The notes under the pieces are model-generated. The model worked only from the letters and a program-made list of their open reading frames with translations, made no database searches and was not told the DNA's origin. Below, piece by piece: positions 12,924-25,439 of a stretch of DNA of 64,000 nt. The position numbers and the translations under genes were made by a program. Each line of letters begins with the position of its first letter. Position 1 is the stretch's first letter. Origin of the DNA: Antedon mediterranea (lineage: Eukaryota > Echinodermata > Crinoidea > Comatulida > Antedonidae); the NCBI RefSeq assembly GCF_964355755.1, contig NC_092680.1:6237001-6301000 (forward strand). The letters are read 5' to 3'.

Positions 12924-13072
12924 GGAAGAAATGTCTACACTATCAAACTTTATGTAACAAAAAATATGATGTGTCCATAAATGGACATGATGATGTCATA
13001 TCACTACCATATTTGGGCATATCACTACCATATTTGGGCACATCAAACTAGTTTGATAGTGTAGAGAGAGCT
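12924..13072. mobile_element. MITE 'GTCTACACTATCAAACT', copy 1
   Basis: Inverted ends GTCTACACTATCAAACT and AGTTTGATAGTGTAGA enclose two tandem copies of ATATCACTACCATATTTGGGC. A better preserved relative is at 42712-42855. Non-coding. Confidence 0.65.
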
Positions 13073-13911
13073 TAAGAAATGTCATACTCGATGTGTGTTG
13101 TATTGCTAATTCATTTTGAGCCACGGACAGTCATCGTATGTGTTATCGGTGTAGTGTTTGGCATACGGTATTACATACAACATGAGTCGGCATGACATAC
13201 AGTACGAGAAATATAGCCATTGTAGTGAACTGTTGTTCATCAATTGTATTCACTATTTGTTTTCACTGACAAAGTGCATTCTACCATTATTCAGACTATA
13301 ATTAAAATAAAAAGTCAATTATGAAATCCCATGGTCACCATTGATTAGTTCGCAGTAGCTGTCTCATGTTAATGATGTGTACTGTGATGTTTTAATATGT
13401 AGTGGACTGCTTTGGTTACCGAAGAGTATGTATAGTATGCTGCGTGATTTTAACATTATTCACAACCTGAACAATTCAATGACCTCTGTGGGACAGTTTT
13501 CTAAAGATAAATATTAATTATTTATTTCCTTATTGCGTCAACCTTTGTCAGCTTAACATAAATGCATGTTATAGTTCTGAGTGTAAACGTTCCGTTTATG
13601 CCTTGTGTTTAATTATTTATTTCATTAACCTTTGAAAGAACAACTCAATTTGTTTTTGACTAATCAATCGGTTTTTTTAGAAGTTACATAAAAACTCTCT
13701 GTAACTAATGTTAGTAATGGATGAACAGGTTAATTAAAATATACTATATTTCATTATGCAAAAGCTTCTCTCTGTTACATAATAGTTATTTATTATCTAC
13801 TATGAGCTGGTGGCCTATGACGGTGAAATAAATAAATGAAATGAATGAATCGTATAATCACACAATGATTGTTCAACATCTTCGTGTACAATAACGTAGT
13901 AGCATCCGTTA

Positions 13912-14069
13912 AGCTTGGTTCCCACTAGGACGTAACGCAAGGACGTAAGCGCAACGCAAGCTAGTTGACCAATGACAAACGAAAGTTCGAATAATCCATC
14001 GGTTGTGATTGGTCAAATCCCTTACGTTGCGTTACGTCGTTGTGTTGCGTCTCTAGTGGGAACCACGCA
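13912..14069. mobile_element. Harbinger-like MITE 'GGTTCCCACTAG', copy B
   Basis: 158 bp, ends AGCTTGGTTCCCACTAG / CTAGTGGGAACCACGCA, flanked by TTA at 13909-13911 and 14070-14072. The inner inverted sequence includes TTGACCAATGACAA / TTGTGATTGGTCAA. It is the cleanest family member here, with no coding capacity. Confidence 0.8.
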
Positions 14070-14672
14070 TTAGTTACCACTTCAGTACACAGAAAATCGC
14101 GTTATTATTTGGAAATGTTTAACATCTCCGTGGCAATAAGAGAGCATCCGTAGCAACTATATTCAGTTAGCAAACAATAATGACAGTGCATCAACCATTT
14201 AAGCAGATGATTGATTGATATTGAGTAATAATTGCTAAAAAATGATATTTAACATATCCTTTAAGCACGGTTATTGATTACGACTCTTTCACGCTATGGA
14301 GAGATTAATATGTAACATAGAAACTGATTTTGCTAGCCATTTTTAAAAAGACATTTGGTAAACAATAAATACGAGATTCATTAAATTTATTTATTTATTC
14401 CCCTCTTTAATGAACCAGTTCCAGTAAAGGAATTGATCATTAAGGGCCCTCGAATGTGTAAGCATATCGTATCATTCCGTTTGAAGTAAAATGGAAAATA
14501 GATTTAAAACAACTAATAACACAAGCTGAAAAGAGAGAGATAGAAAATAAGGTCTCTCTTTTTCTAAAAAATTAATTTAAAAAATGGATGTAAGAAGACA
14601 CACAAAGATTCCTAAGCAATGAATATAATATTCATTCTACCAGATTATCGATACTGTATCTAGATTTTTTCT

Positions 14673-14837
14673 AGTAACATAGGAATTTCGTAATACAGTA
14701 TCACACGTGTGTCACATGTGTTTCATATATATAAGTATTAATTAGACCATAACCTAACCACTAAACTAACCTTACATGACATACACAACATGTAATATAT
14801 ACTTGAGATGCTGTATTACGGAATTTACCTGATACTG
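14673..14837. mobile_element. MITE 'ATTCCGTAATACAG', copy in duplication unit A
   Basis: Left end TAACATAGGAATTTCGTAATACAGTATC-like and right end GATGCTGTATTACGGAATTTACCTGATAC-like are inverted repeats of each other. The middle has ACATGTGT / ACATGT motifs. It is part of the duplicated segment, with its sister at 15613-15769. Confidence 0.6.
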
Positions 14838-15612
14838 GGCAAATATTATTGTATGTGGAAATACAACATTAAAAATCGGACCTTTTGTGGGACTGTTTTC
14901 TAAAGATATAGATATTAATTATTTATGATTAACATTTTAGGAGCATGTGTCAATCTATGTCAGCTTAAAACTTAAAAGGTAGGTTTGAGTTTCAACGTTT
15001 CGTTTATGCCTGTCATTTAATTGTTTACAAATTAAACATCAACCTTTGAAAGAACAACTTAATTTATTTTTATTATATAAAACTATTAATTGTTCATGTT
15101 TATGGACCAAACAATAATGACAGTGCATCAACCATTTAAGCAGATGATTGATTGATATTGAGTAATAATTGCTAAAATATGATATTTAACATATCCTTTA
15201 AGCACGGTTATTGATTACGACTCTTTCACGCTATGGAGAGATTAATATGTACGGTAACATAGAAACTGATTTTGCTAGCCATTTTTAAAAAGACATTTTA
15301 GGTAAACAATAAATACGAGATTCATTAAATTTATTTATTTATTCCCCTCTTTAATGACCCAGTTCCAGTAAAGGAATTGATCGTTAAGGGCCCTCGAATG
15401 TGTAAGCATATCGTGTCATTCCGTTTGAAGTAAAATGGAAAATAGATTTAAAACAACTAATAACACAAGCTGAAAAGAGAGAGATAGAAAATAAGGTCTC
15501 TCTTTTTCTGAAAAATGAATTTAAAAAATGGATGTAAGAAGACACACAAAGATTCCTAAGCAATGAATATAATATTCATTCTACCAGATTATCAATACTG
15601 TATCTAGAATTT

Positions 15613-15769
15613 TTCCAGTAACATAGGAATTCCGTAATACAGTATCACATGTGTGTCATATATATAATTATTAATTAGACCATAACCTAACCACTAAACT
15701 AACCTTACATGACATACACAACACGTAATACACTGTACTATGCTGTATGACGGAATTTTCCTGATACTA
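15613..15769. mobile_element. MITE 'ATTCCGTAATACAG', copy in duplication unit B
   Basis: Sister of the element at 14673-14837, with a slightly shorter interior. Left arm CCAGTAACATAGGAATTCCG; right arm the inverted form near TGTATGACGGAATTTTCCTG. Confidence 0.6.
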
Positions 15770-16330
15770 GGCAAATATTGTCGTATGTGGAAATACAACA
15801 TTGAATATCGGAAATGCATTTAAACACATTGAATGAATACAATTTGCTTATACTGAAAACACTATAATTTGCTTACATCTCATGGTAACATATTATGCTA
15901 CTAAGAGTATGTAAGCAAATTGTATTGTTTCTTTGGAATAAATAATGTTAATTGATTTATTCTTTGGAATAAAATTATCTAACACAGCGAAACTTCCATT
16001 GTTTAGGCCTATGGTATACTCACAGTGATGATCCTGGCAATTGATTTCCCAAGACCCACGGTACGCAATGAATATAGATACATCCATTCAAAATGAATTA
16101 TAGCATATCATATTTATATTATTGCATTGGAATGAAAATTATGAATTGATCTTTCCTTTGAAATAAAATTATTTAAGAGCAACTTTCTGTTTATTTTATT
16201 GAACGGTATAGTTGCATTGCATGAGGTAAAAGTTTAGACGTAACAAAAAAAAAACCTGATGATATGCTGAAAAATGTTTTGGAAAAGACCACGATAGCAA
16301 TGAATATAGATTCATACAATATGTTATGTA

Positions 16331-16447
16331 AACAAGGCCATATACATGGCTGCAGTGGCGTGCGTAAATTTGAGTTAGTGTTTACCCACCGACCGACCAA
16401 CCGACCGACACAGTGAGCTGTAGAGTCGCGTTTGCAAGCGACTAAAA
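16331..16447 (+). mobile_element. CCGA-core short element, copy 1
   Basis: Starts AACAAGGCCATATACATGGC, then CTGCAGT.GCGTGC, GAGTTAGTGTTTAC, a CCGA tetranucleotide tract (16387-16408), AGTGAGCTGTAGAGTCGCG, and ends in a stem-loop AGTCGC..GCGACT followed by AAAA. Six other copies share this order. No inverted termini and no obvious target duplication, so a Helitron/Helentron-type non-autonomous element is the best guess. Confidence 0.7.
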
Positions 16448-19250
16448 ATAGTGTATTATTGCATTGGAATAAATATTATCTACATTTTTTTGAAATAAAA
16501 ATCTGACGGTGGAGCAACTTGTTCTGCAAATTGTTAAATCTACAATTTTACCAAAAATAATTATTATAACAAGTAACGCGATCAAAAGCTTTGAAATCCA
16601 TATTTTTTAAATCAAATGGTGACCCCTAGGCATAATGGTGGCTTTGGGAAATGAGTAGAGGCTGCTAATGAGAAATATTATAAGTGTTGAAAATTAAATG
16701 AAACTGTGTATTGAATTGTGTGGGTATTTGGTGCCACGTGCATTCATGTTTCTAATCAACAGGTGCAATTTAGCGTCTTTTCCATTAATCCTATCATTAA
16801 AAAAATTGTCATATTGTAATATTATTTCAATCAATAAACTATTCATCACACAGTTCTAATGATTAAAAAATTCGGTATACAATAATTTTTACATATACTG
16901 TAATAGAGACTTTAACAATTACGTAAAAGGTGAGGGGGGTCAGGTGTCAAAAGGTCGTATTGGTAAATTAAGCTGGGGATAGTGTTTTAACTGCCCATAG
17001 GCATTTTAATTATGTAACTTCATTGTCCCCAAATGTCGTCAATGTCACGTATTCGATTCAGTAATAACAGCATGCCCAAACAAAACACATTCATTTATTG
17101 CCATATTATTTGAAGTCTGTTCTTGGCATTTTATTACTAAGTATGTCCACACACATTGTTTCTCTTTGTAATTTGAGAAGATACGTGTATATGTCTGAAG
17201 ATAACCCATATTTTATAATCTATCGCATTAACGCTTCACGGAGAATTAGGTAAATTTTAGGGATTCAATCTGAAACAAATGATCATGAGTCTATACGGAT
17301 AATTGTATTAAGCAATTAAAAGACAATAATAAGTAATATGATGTCTGTATAATAGGAATACATAAAAAAGGCAAATTATTTTTCAATTTAAAACGGCATT
17401 GCCTAATCACATACTCTTATAATAATACCTATATTGTTATTTTGTCTGGTATTTTGTCTGTGACAGTGTTTAGTTTGTGCCATAGAGGAATTAAAAATTA
17501 AATCCTCCATGGTTGTACCTATAATGTGAGCTTTTACGTAATAGTGTCCATTTCCGCATCGTAATTTGTTAGGGTGTTAGTATCAGAACCTATTTTCTAG
17601 GACATTTAAGCGTATATAATTAATTCAATTACATTCAATTTAAATCAACACCCCGAGATGAAAGAACAGACATACCCAAATACATATTTTATATAATATT
17701 AACAACATTCAATTAAAATCCACATATTATACAATAAGTAATTAAAATCACAGTTAAACTCTGTTTTGCAAATGATTTTGAGATTTTTAAATGACGACTT
17801 CTTAAAAGTTGTATTCCGGTAATCTTACAAATGGTGAAGGTATTACACGATTTACAACACCTCCAGGATAAATCACTAATGATTGAAAAACCTCCTGCTC
17901 TTACGTTTAAGTATAATACGGGTGATGGGCACAATTCTCGCTAACGTGCAAGGGAAAGAAGAAACCAAACAAACAAGTGAAATAAATAACTAAGCTTGAA
18001 ATGTGTTTATATGCAACGATGGAACTCTCCATTGATGCAACATTGAAATAAAAAAACATTCCATTTATGCGAATAGGACCCTAAAATATGTATAGTAACC
18101 ACATTGATTGGGCAAAACTAATAAAACATTCTTTCTCACCTGACGGTTGTTTCTTCTGGAAGAGGAATTCAATGTTTGAATGTCGAGAAATTTGATAGTA
18201 ATACTAATATGGCTTGAAATGTGTTTAGTGTGTATTTCTAGCCGATCGGTGAATTTATACTGAAATGACAGTTATCGTAAGAGGGAGCTCTATAGTTTGT
18301 TTAAAAGGCCGGTCATTACTATGGCAACAGCAGGTGTTTGTCAATTATTATCTGCCAAATATAATTACAAATTTACTGAATAAAATACCATTATCACAAA
18401 TTGTAAAAGGTTCGCATTGAGTTTCTCAACTGTTTACTATCATAGGCTACATACATTAATAACAGACATAGAATAGTTACATCTTTGCATCCACCATGTT
18501 TTTCATAATTTGGCGTACGTTTTATGTTTCGATAAATAGGAAGAATCGAATACGATACTGTATTATAATATTTACATTATTCATAATTCATATTTACAGA
18601 TAATTTTGGCATGCTTTTATTATACAGTAAGCTGATCCCCATGGTGTTTATCTTAAATTACGGTATTTTATTACGTTACGTTATTAGTTTATGTTTTATT
18701 CAGGAGAAAATGAAATAATATCGCTCTACTTTTTAATTAAGAATAAAGCCATAGGAAGAGAGACAACTGTCACAATGATCTATCAATGTGTTCTAAGAAC
18801 ACTTATTCATTTGTTCAAATTCAAATAATATTCAAAACAAAGCTGTAATATTGAGAATGATAATGCAATTGATGGCAATCAGGTCAAGCACTAATATCCA
18901 CTAAGCGAACTTATTCGTGCGAATCGAAAACGTTTGTCTATGCGCATGCGTATTTATATTTCCATCTACTATTTGTGAGGCGAATAAATGCCCAACATAA
19001 GAGCTTAGGAATGGTTTGTATCATGCCAATGGAAACTCGCTCCTTCCATTTCAGTTTGATGATTTTATTTAGTTTCAATCTTAATATTCATAATCACAGA
19101 ACTCGGATCGCAAATCAAATATGTATTCCTTTTAAAAAAACTTCTTCTATGGGAAAATGTACTAGTTCCCATCATCAAAATTGCTTCATCAAAGAAGAGT
19201 AACGACACCTGTTATCCAGTTGTGTAATTATCCTTTCACTTATTGTAGAT
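16448..19250. other. Intergenic AT-rich DNA
   Basis: No splice-supported exon. A G-rich patch lies at 16930-16946 and a TGCGCATGCGT palindrome near 18940. Nothing further recognised. Confidence 0.4.
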
Positions 19251-19254
19251 TGTT

Positions 19255-19487
19255 TTAGCATTTTTCGATACTCTGAAACTAAAAGCTTTCATTACAGTTT
19301 ATATCCTGTTCCCGGTTCCTGTTTTGTCATGTTTTCTTTTTTAGTTTTATGGGCTGCCTCATACAAGCCTTGCTATTTTTTTAAATTTTGCCCCTCTTAT
19401 TTTAATCAATTTACTGTTAATTTTGTATTATGAACTTTATAAGAGAAATAAATGTTACTTTGATTGATTGATTGATTGATTGAGGAC
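19255..19487 (+). mobile_element. 3' end of a 5'-truncated LINE with a (TTGA)n tail
   Basis: A T-rich 3'-UTR-like stretch with ATGGGCTGCCTCATACAAGC, AATAAATGTTACTT and then a GATT microsatellite (19462-19485). CR1/L2-like elements commonly end in such short tandem repeats. No ORF part remains. Class assignment is tentative. Confidence 0.5.
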
Positions 19488-20271
19488 ACGAAGAAAAAAA
19501 GTAACAAAGCATGCCATATTGATGACACTAATTGTACTGGTGATAATTATACCAATTTCAATATAATGTATTAGTAATACTAAAATAAACCGTATGTAGG
19601 TATATTGTAAATGAGAGAATACTGTCTTTGGCGCTTGTTGTATTCGTTGCAAGATCACGTTTTAAAAACGTCCGTGTTTCTTGCTCGAAGCGTTTGTATT
19701 ATCTCAATAATTAATGCAGGGTTTAAGATCTCAATATTAGTCTGTAACTGGAAGTAAAAAAAGTGGTTTTGGTATACAGACAACACTACTGTAAGTGTTT
19801 AATCACTAATATTGAGTATACTTAATATCAATGATAAATCATGCCTAAACTAAGATAGAACAGGTTGTAGCCAAAATGAATATTTGACGTCTGTGAAAGA
19901 TGTGTGGCTATCAAATTGCAGATGGTAAAGTCGATGATTTGGAGCAATAACTAATGCTCTCACAATAATGATCATTGTATTCAGATAGGTGCAATCAGTT
20001 AAAATGTCACGAATTAAATATATCTAATATATAATATCTGTTTTCTACGTATGATTTAATTGAGGCTTAATATTTATGATTATAAAACCTGCCAAATAAA
20101 GCATCTTGGTGTAAAATATGTCTGTTAGAACACGTTTGATTTTATTTATATTCAGTCATTAATAAATAAAATTTGACATTTGTGGGCAACGTCAACGTTC
20201 TTCTTGTCGACCTTGCCAATACAGGCGCAGTTAGTACGTGCGAAGTTGTGCATAGTGACTAAAACTACCCT

Positions 20272-20514
20272 TTAATGGTCTAATACCGTTGGAGCTTCTG
20301 GAGGGTCCACTCGATCCGATGAAACTTCGCGCGCATGCCATCTTCGCTGAGGCCTGTGCCCCCTTCGTCGGCAAAATACAACTGGATATCCCATTTTGAT
20401 ACGAACAAGCTTGGAGAATATATTGTTTGAAGGTTTGCATGAAAAAATATTGATATAAAGTTTGCGGTTCTCAAAAGATCTCGTCTCGACGTCTTCAAAT
20501 TGAAAAAGTTTCAA
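20272..20514 (-). CDS. Unidentified exon-like fragment, GC-richer than surroundings
   Basis: One frame reads KWDIQLYFADEGGTGLSEDG and continues MRAKFHRIEWTLQKLQRY before a stop at 20280-20282. Two other minus frames are also open across the same stretch. Local GC is visibly higher than the flanks, with GCGCGAAG and GAAGGGGGCACAGG. It looks like coding or former coding sequence (gene exon or transposon relic), but I recognise no family and see no reliable splice pair. The plus strand at 20180-20263 is also open. Treat as a candidate only. Confidence 0.25.
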   Translation of the reverse strand: MKLFQFEDVETRSFENRKLYINIFSCKPSNNIFSKLVRIKMGYPVVFCRRRGHRPQRRWHAREVSSDRVDPPEAPTVLDH

Positions 20515-21371
20515 AGTATATTGATCGAAACGTTGAGAAACTCAACAGTTCTTTTCATAACTATATACGTGGTGTATCGCAAGCTTTATATCAAGCATGG
20601 GGAACTTATTTCTCCATGTAAAATACATTTATAAATTTGGGAACAACATAGTTCAAAAACATTGTTTGTTTTGACAATAAACAAGACATCTTGTCGGAAA
20701 TTCAAACGACAATACCAAAAAGAAAAAAAAAATCCAACTGACAGACGGTGCAACATCAAACAAGGTACTAATAAACGAATGCAATGACAACCTGACCATA
20801 CTGCACAAATACGGCATCACCCAACATGGTGCAATTTTGCTCTATGAAAGCTGTTTTTTTAGGATAACGCAATTACATTTTGATATTCGTTATATTACCT
20901 TTTCGATTTAAAACTTATTAGTTGTATATTGCACTGAAAATATACCTTTACCAGTAGCTGTCTGCAATGAAAGAAAGTAAATTGACTGTTTCAAATGACA
21001 ACAGCTTAAATACAAAGCATCTGCTAATATCATAACATATTACTGCTAACAGCATTATAATGTAGTAAACTTGAACAATAACCAGAAATGCCTGCGAATG
21101 TTTTGTTAATAAATTTAATGATCGCTGTGTTTTCGGATTTATTAATATAACGCATGTGTTTGGTAAAACCTATTTCGGTGTATCATACACAATTCATTAC
21201 AAAAGTTTATTATCGTGTTTGGTCACAATGGATACGCGAAGCGACACGCATCAAACTTACTTGTTACTTGTTTGCATAGCTATCCCCATTATTGGGGACA
21301 TTTCGCCGTCATTGAAATTATGTTGACATAGCACAACAATGAGAGACATTAATTTTGATGAGAAGGTCATG

Positions 21372-21697
21372 GAACACAAATTAATTTTAATACAACTAAA
21401 AACCTGAGACCTGTAACCATTGGTAGGGACCCTGACGGGTACTCTCCCTCCGGGTCAAATGGATCCCGAAACTCATCGGTGGGCAGGGGCGCTCATCTCC
21501 CTGTTCAGACGACAAATCCAATCATAATTTTGACGAACGATGTCAGTGTGAACAACATTATGATCACATTGATGTTCGGCGTGGAAGGTATGCAGTTGGT
21601 GTGGTAAAAGGGCGGTTGTAAAAACCAGCCAGCGGAGGTATACAACTCTCATTCTTGTTTTGGGACGGTCGTAAATGACGAACGATAAATCGACCAA
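21372..21697 (-). CDS. Unidentified exon-like fragments
   Basis: A 74-codon frame (21697-21473) reads HQCDHNVVHTDIVRQNYDWI and continues to CRLNREMSAPAHR. In a shifted frame just downstream, DPFDPEGEYPSGSLPMVTGL runs to a stop at 21372. The frame change at about 21475 could be a frameshift or an unseen intron. The DNA is GC-richer than its flanks. No family recognised; possibly a decayed mobile-element ORF. Confidence 0.22.
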
Positions 21698-22499
21698 ATA
21701 TACAGACCGATAACCGATAAAGGTGTATGAGCTTAAACGTATGCGTAGATTTAATTACCGTATCCGTCCGTCTATCGTTGCGAAACGAAAGTTCCATAAT
21801 GTATTGTAAACGACGGAAACATGTTGTTACGATAGTGAACAAAAGCATCGTGTAAAATAATGCTGCGCGGCGGCGGACTAAAGCTAGAAATCAATCAGAA
21901 CCACTCGCTTTGCATCCGCTTTTATCCTATGCTATACACAGACATTTACAGATTAGCGGTGGCATTATTTTTTGTTAGAGAGATGAAAAGAAAACAGATC
22001 GGAAATCACTTAAATTCTTCCGTTACCAGATCATATAGCCGCAAACTAAATTCCACATTATTGATAGTACGTGAATTTTGCTTCCAAAATAATACAATAA
22101 TATAATTGACATCGAGAGACATCCTGTATTACAGTGATATAAAATTGAAAGAGGATTATCTAAATTAATCCTTTTTTTAATTGAAAAAATGGATGACTTT
22201 TTTTTGTTATATTTTTTTGATAATCTGTTGAACCAGGTTTGTATTCAATCTCTATAATACTGCAGTTTTTAACGTAGTTGTTATGAGTCAAAGTAAATAG
22301 TTTATAAAGATCGATAACGGTAATTGAAAAGAATTCCATAAAAAAAAGTTGTTTGAATTAAGTACGAGTGATTGATCGACCAACAGATGACTCCATTGCT
22401 TATATTGACCCATTCGAATATATTGCAGCCACTGCTTGAATACAGTAGTGAGATTTATAATATCAGCGAGCTTTCGCTTCAGGGCGGCAACCGATTCTC

Positions 22500-22672
22500 G
22501 GTACTGTATATTATATTTCCGAAATATCATAGGAATATTTGGTAATGCAAGATCACTTGTTTTACACATGTATCTGGTAGTAACTTCAATCTTAACCTAC
22601 ACTTACATGATACAAGCACCACATGTGATACAAATAAGATGCTGTATTAACATCCTACGATACTTTGGAAAT
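22500..22672. mobile_element. Diverged copy of the 'GATGCTGTATT' MITE
   Basis: CATAGGAATATTTGGTAATGC at the left and AAGATGCTGTATTAACATCC, then TACGATACT, at the right match the arms of the 14.7 and 15.6 kb elements, with the same ACATGTG-rich middle. Confidence 0.45.
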
Positions 22673-23413
22673 AGTAGGCCTATGTGGTGATGTTCAGCAC
22701 CGATAATCGGATAAGGACGGACGAAGACCGCATTTCATACAAAATTAATCTGCGCATGTGTATAAACCCGTTTATTATCGGAACTGTATTTGGTGGATTT
22801 AACGTTCGTTCTTTGTCGACCGCCTCGAAACAAAACCTCCCTTGAAAAAAATGACGTCATCCACGTCGTATTCATAAACTTGCAAGAAATATAGGAAGGC
22901 GTGTATGGGCATGGGGTGCGTATTTTAATAATGTATAAGTAGAAAATGTCCGTTGGTATTTCAATTAATTATCGTGTTCAATCAATATACACTGTGTTAT
23001 TAACACTAATGATGTGGGGAATAACAGATTCTTAATGTATACTTTATAATCTTCAGATTACGGTATCCTTATATAACTTTGATGACTATTTTCCGGTATG
23101 CGAAAGTCACTTTCAATCTATGTAATGCAAAGTGAAAAAAGCATTAATGCCATAATATGTCATAGTTATTCAGTTCATGTTATGGAATCTATGATACGCG
23201 TCATATAAAGAGACCAGTGAGTCTATTTTTGTTCTGACAGATCATGGTTTATGTTGAACGTGTAATGTTGATGAAAATGTATGAGATGTAATTCCCAAAT
23301 GTTGTCGTTAGAAAAAAAAAGTATAGAATTATACGCTTATAGAATGCAAATATACTTTAAAATAACTATTGGGAGGTTTAAAGTTTGGTTTGGCGAGAAC
23401 GTAACCGCACGGC

Positions 23414-24718
23414 ACTTAAGCCCGGCGCGCACTATCGGCTGAGCCAACTGGCACGAGCAATACTTTACTCACAGTGTTGCGCCGGAGAATTCGTGAGGAA
23501 TCGGCCACGCGTGCCGCTGAGGAAAATATTTTTTGGCACGCGTGTCATGTTCATCAAGACGTGTGCGCCGAACGTGAGGTGATAGCTCATTAAAAAATTC
23601 CACTGCTGCTCATGACAGTCAGCGCGCCGTATAGCGTAGTAATTAATTATCCATCCAGAAAATTGCGTACTGAAGGCGTTTAGTGTGCGTCCGATAGAAC
23701 GAGATCACAGTTTGCGGGAATGTGTTTAGTGAGCAAAGTTTTACTCGTGCCAGTTGGCTCAGCCGATAGCTCCAGTGTGTGCCGGGCGCGATTTTTTTTT
23801 CGTACATAAGTTGGGGACCCCCTCATGAAACGTCACAAAATAAACATGAATAATTCATCAGTTAAATTTTCTTGTTCCGTGTGCACCCAAGCGTATAGCA
23901 ACAAGAAGTGATTACACAAGTGCGGTACGATTCTAGGCCTATCTCCGCTGTTGTTGCGGCGTGCGATTTCATAGAAGAATAGCGGCGTTTTGTGTGGATT
24001 GTCGAAATAATCAGCCTTTAGTTTATGGTGTTTTTAATATAATTTATTACTGAAGAATTACGTGTTCAAATTATAGTTTCTATTAATACTATTAGGCCTA
24101 ATTATTAGTCTCTAAACCCATGTCTATTCTAGGCCTAGTAGTAGTAGCTGTTTGGGTGTGTGTGACGTGTGTGTTTTAGGTATGACACAATCCGAGTAAT
24201 AAGTCAGCAAAATTAAACAATAAACATTACACAAAAATACATTTTTTATTCTCGTGGGTCTAATCTTCCCATCTCATGTGTTCATACGCGCATTTTTAAA
24301 GTTCCTTTGAGTACATGCATATTGTTTGATAATAAAATAGCAGAATTAAAAAAATACAGTACACAAATTATACATTAATTCTTTATTCTTGTGGGTCTAA
24401 GCTTTCTTTGGGCTATGTCCAATGAATTACTACTTAGTTTAATGTCTTGCCTAGCTGGCTGTCGATTAGCCTCGACTCGACACATTTTGTGTGAAGAAGA
24501 GTGCGCGAAGGCAATCACGTGAATTGACTTAGAATCCTAGGTCTACTGTAGTAGAAAGTATCGTATCGAAGTTGTGTAATCACTTCTTGTTGCTATACGC
24601 TTGGGTGCACACGGAACAACAAATGTAACTGACGAATTATTCATGTTTATTTTTTGACGTCTCATGAGGGGTCCCCAACTTATGTACGAAAAAAAAAATC
24701 GCGTGTCGGGCTTTAAGT
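23414..24718. mobile_element. Nested foldback element
   Basis: Outer ends CTTAAGCCCGGCGCGC (23416) and GCGTGTCGGGCTTTAAG (to 24718) are inverted. Inside, 23419-23470 (CTATCGGCTGAGCCAACTGG) pairs with about 23730-23790. A second pair, 23787-23930 (CGTACATAAGTTGGGGACCC, GTGCACCCAAGCGTATAGCA), is inverted at 24560-24705. So a roughly 0.37 kb MITE sits beside a roughly 0.92 kb one, or one element has a duplicated arm. No transposase frame. Confidence 0.6.
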
Positions 24719-25317
24719 TGACCAATCACGACGCGGGAGACAATCCAAACTTGCAATGCGCATACGTTGCGTACGTTGAGCATCCGGGTAACATGGATGT
24801 AGGTTTCGAATCAATGTTAAAAAGGATGGCGGATATTAATGCATTTACCAAATAATAAAGTAATAAATCCATATTCGCATTAACAGGCATTATAACTCCA
24901 TCATATAAAATCCGTATGCTTTTATGGTTGAAAGTTTCGTTGCTAATACTTAACATCACAGAGTTTTACTAAAAGGACAGGTGCATTATTATAACTGCGT
25001 TTAATTCACGGATCTATAATTAATATATATGAAATATGGATATTACAACAAATATCTCAACAGGCCGGGTTTAGTACTAACTAAAAACTGTAGGCCTATT
25101 TATAATTGAAATATAGGCGAGGCGTGCTATTTGGTATTAGTTTATCGGGACAATTTTGTTAGGTAATGAACGTTTTTGATCATCAGAAAATCGTTTTTGT
25201 AACTGCTTTTGGAAATTATAAAATATTAAACTTTATCTCGAAAATACAAACCAAGTAATGCCAACTAATGCTAGATTGTTTTTGTTTTTAATATTCCTTT
25301 CCCTCTTTGTGCCAAGA

Positions 25318-25436
25318 GACGCAACGCAATGACGTAAGCGCATCGGTAACTTATTTGACCAATCACAAGCAATGGATATTCAAACTGTCGCTTGTCATTG
25401 GTCAACACGCTTGCGTTGCGTCTCTAGTGGGAACCA
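25318..25436. mobile_element. Harbinger-like MITE 'GGTTCCCACTAG', copy C (left end worn)
   Basis: AGACGCAACGCAATGACGTA and, inverted, TTGCGTTGCGTCTCTAGTGG plus GAACCAA. The inner TTGACCAATCACAAGC / GCTTGTCATTGGTCAA matches copies A and B. The left terminal 12 or so bases are missing or mutated, so no target duplication is visible. Confidence 0.65.
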
Positions 25437-25439
25437 ACC

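Larger units (their letters stand above)
13483..15811. repeat. Tandem segmental duplication (unit A 13483-14881, unit B 14882-15811)
   Basis: Both units start with GGGAC(A/T)GTTTTCTAAAGATA, share AACCTTTGAAAGAACAACT, and then share about 700 bp from CAAACAATAATGACAGTGCA to AAATACAACATT (about 14172-14873 and 15106-15803) with few differences. Unit A has roughly 460 bp that unit B lacks, including the MITE at 13912-14069. So the MITE entered unit A after duplication or was lost from B by deletion. No protein is encoded. Confidence 0.85.

Noticed and set aside
18936-18947. TGCGCATGCG palindrome, NRF1-like
   Set aside because: No transcript start or exon nearby supports a promoter; similar motifs at 22.75, 28.1 and 32.1 kb may be repeat-derived.
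22852-22859. TGACGTCA, CRE-like (also at 62110)
   Set aside because: Single 8-bp motifs without promoter context are not evidence of regulation.
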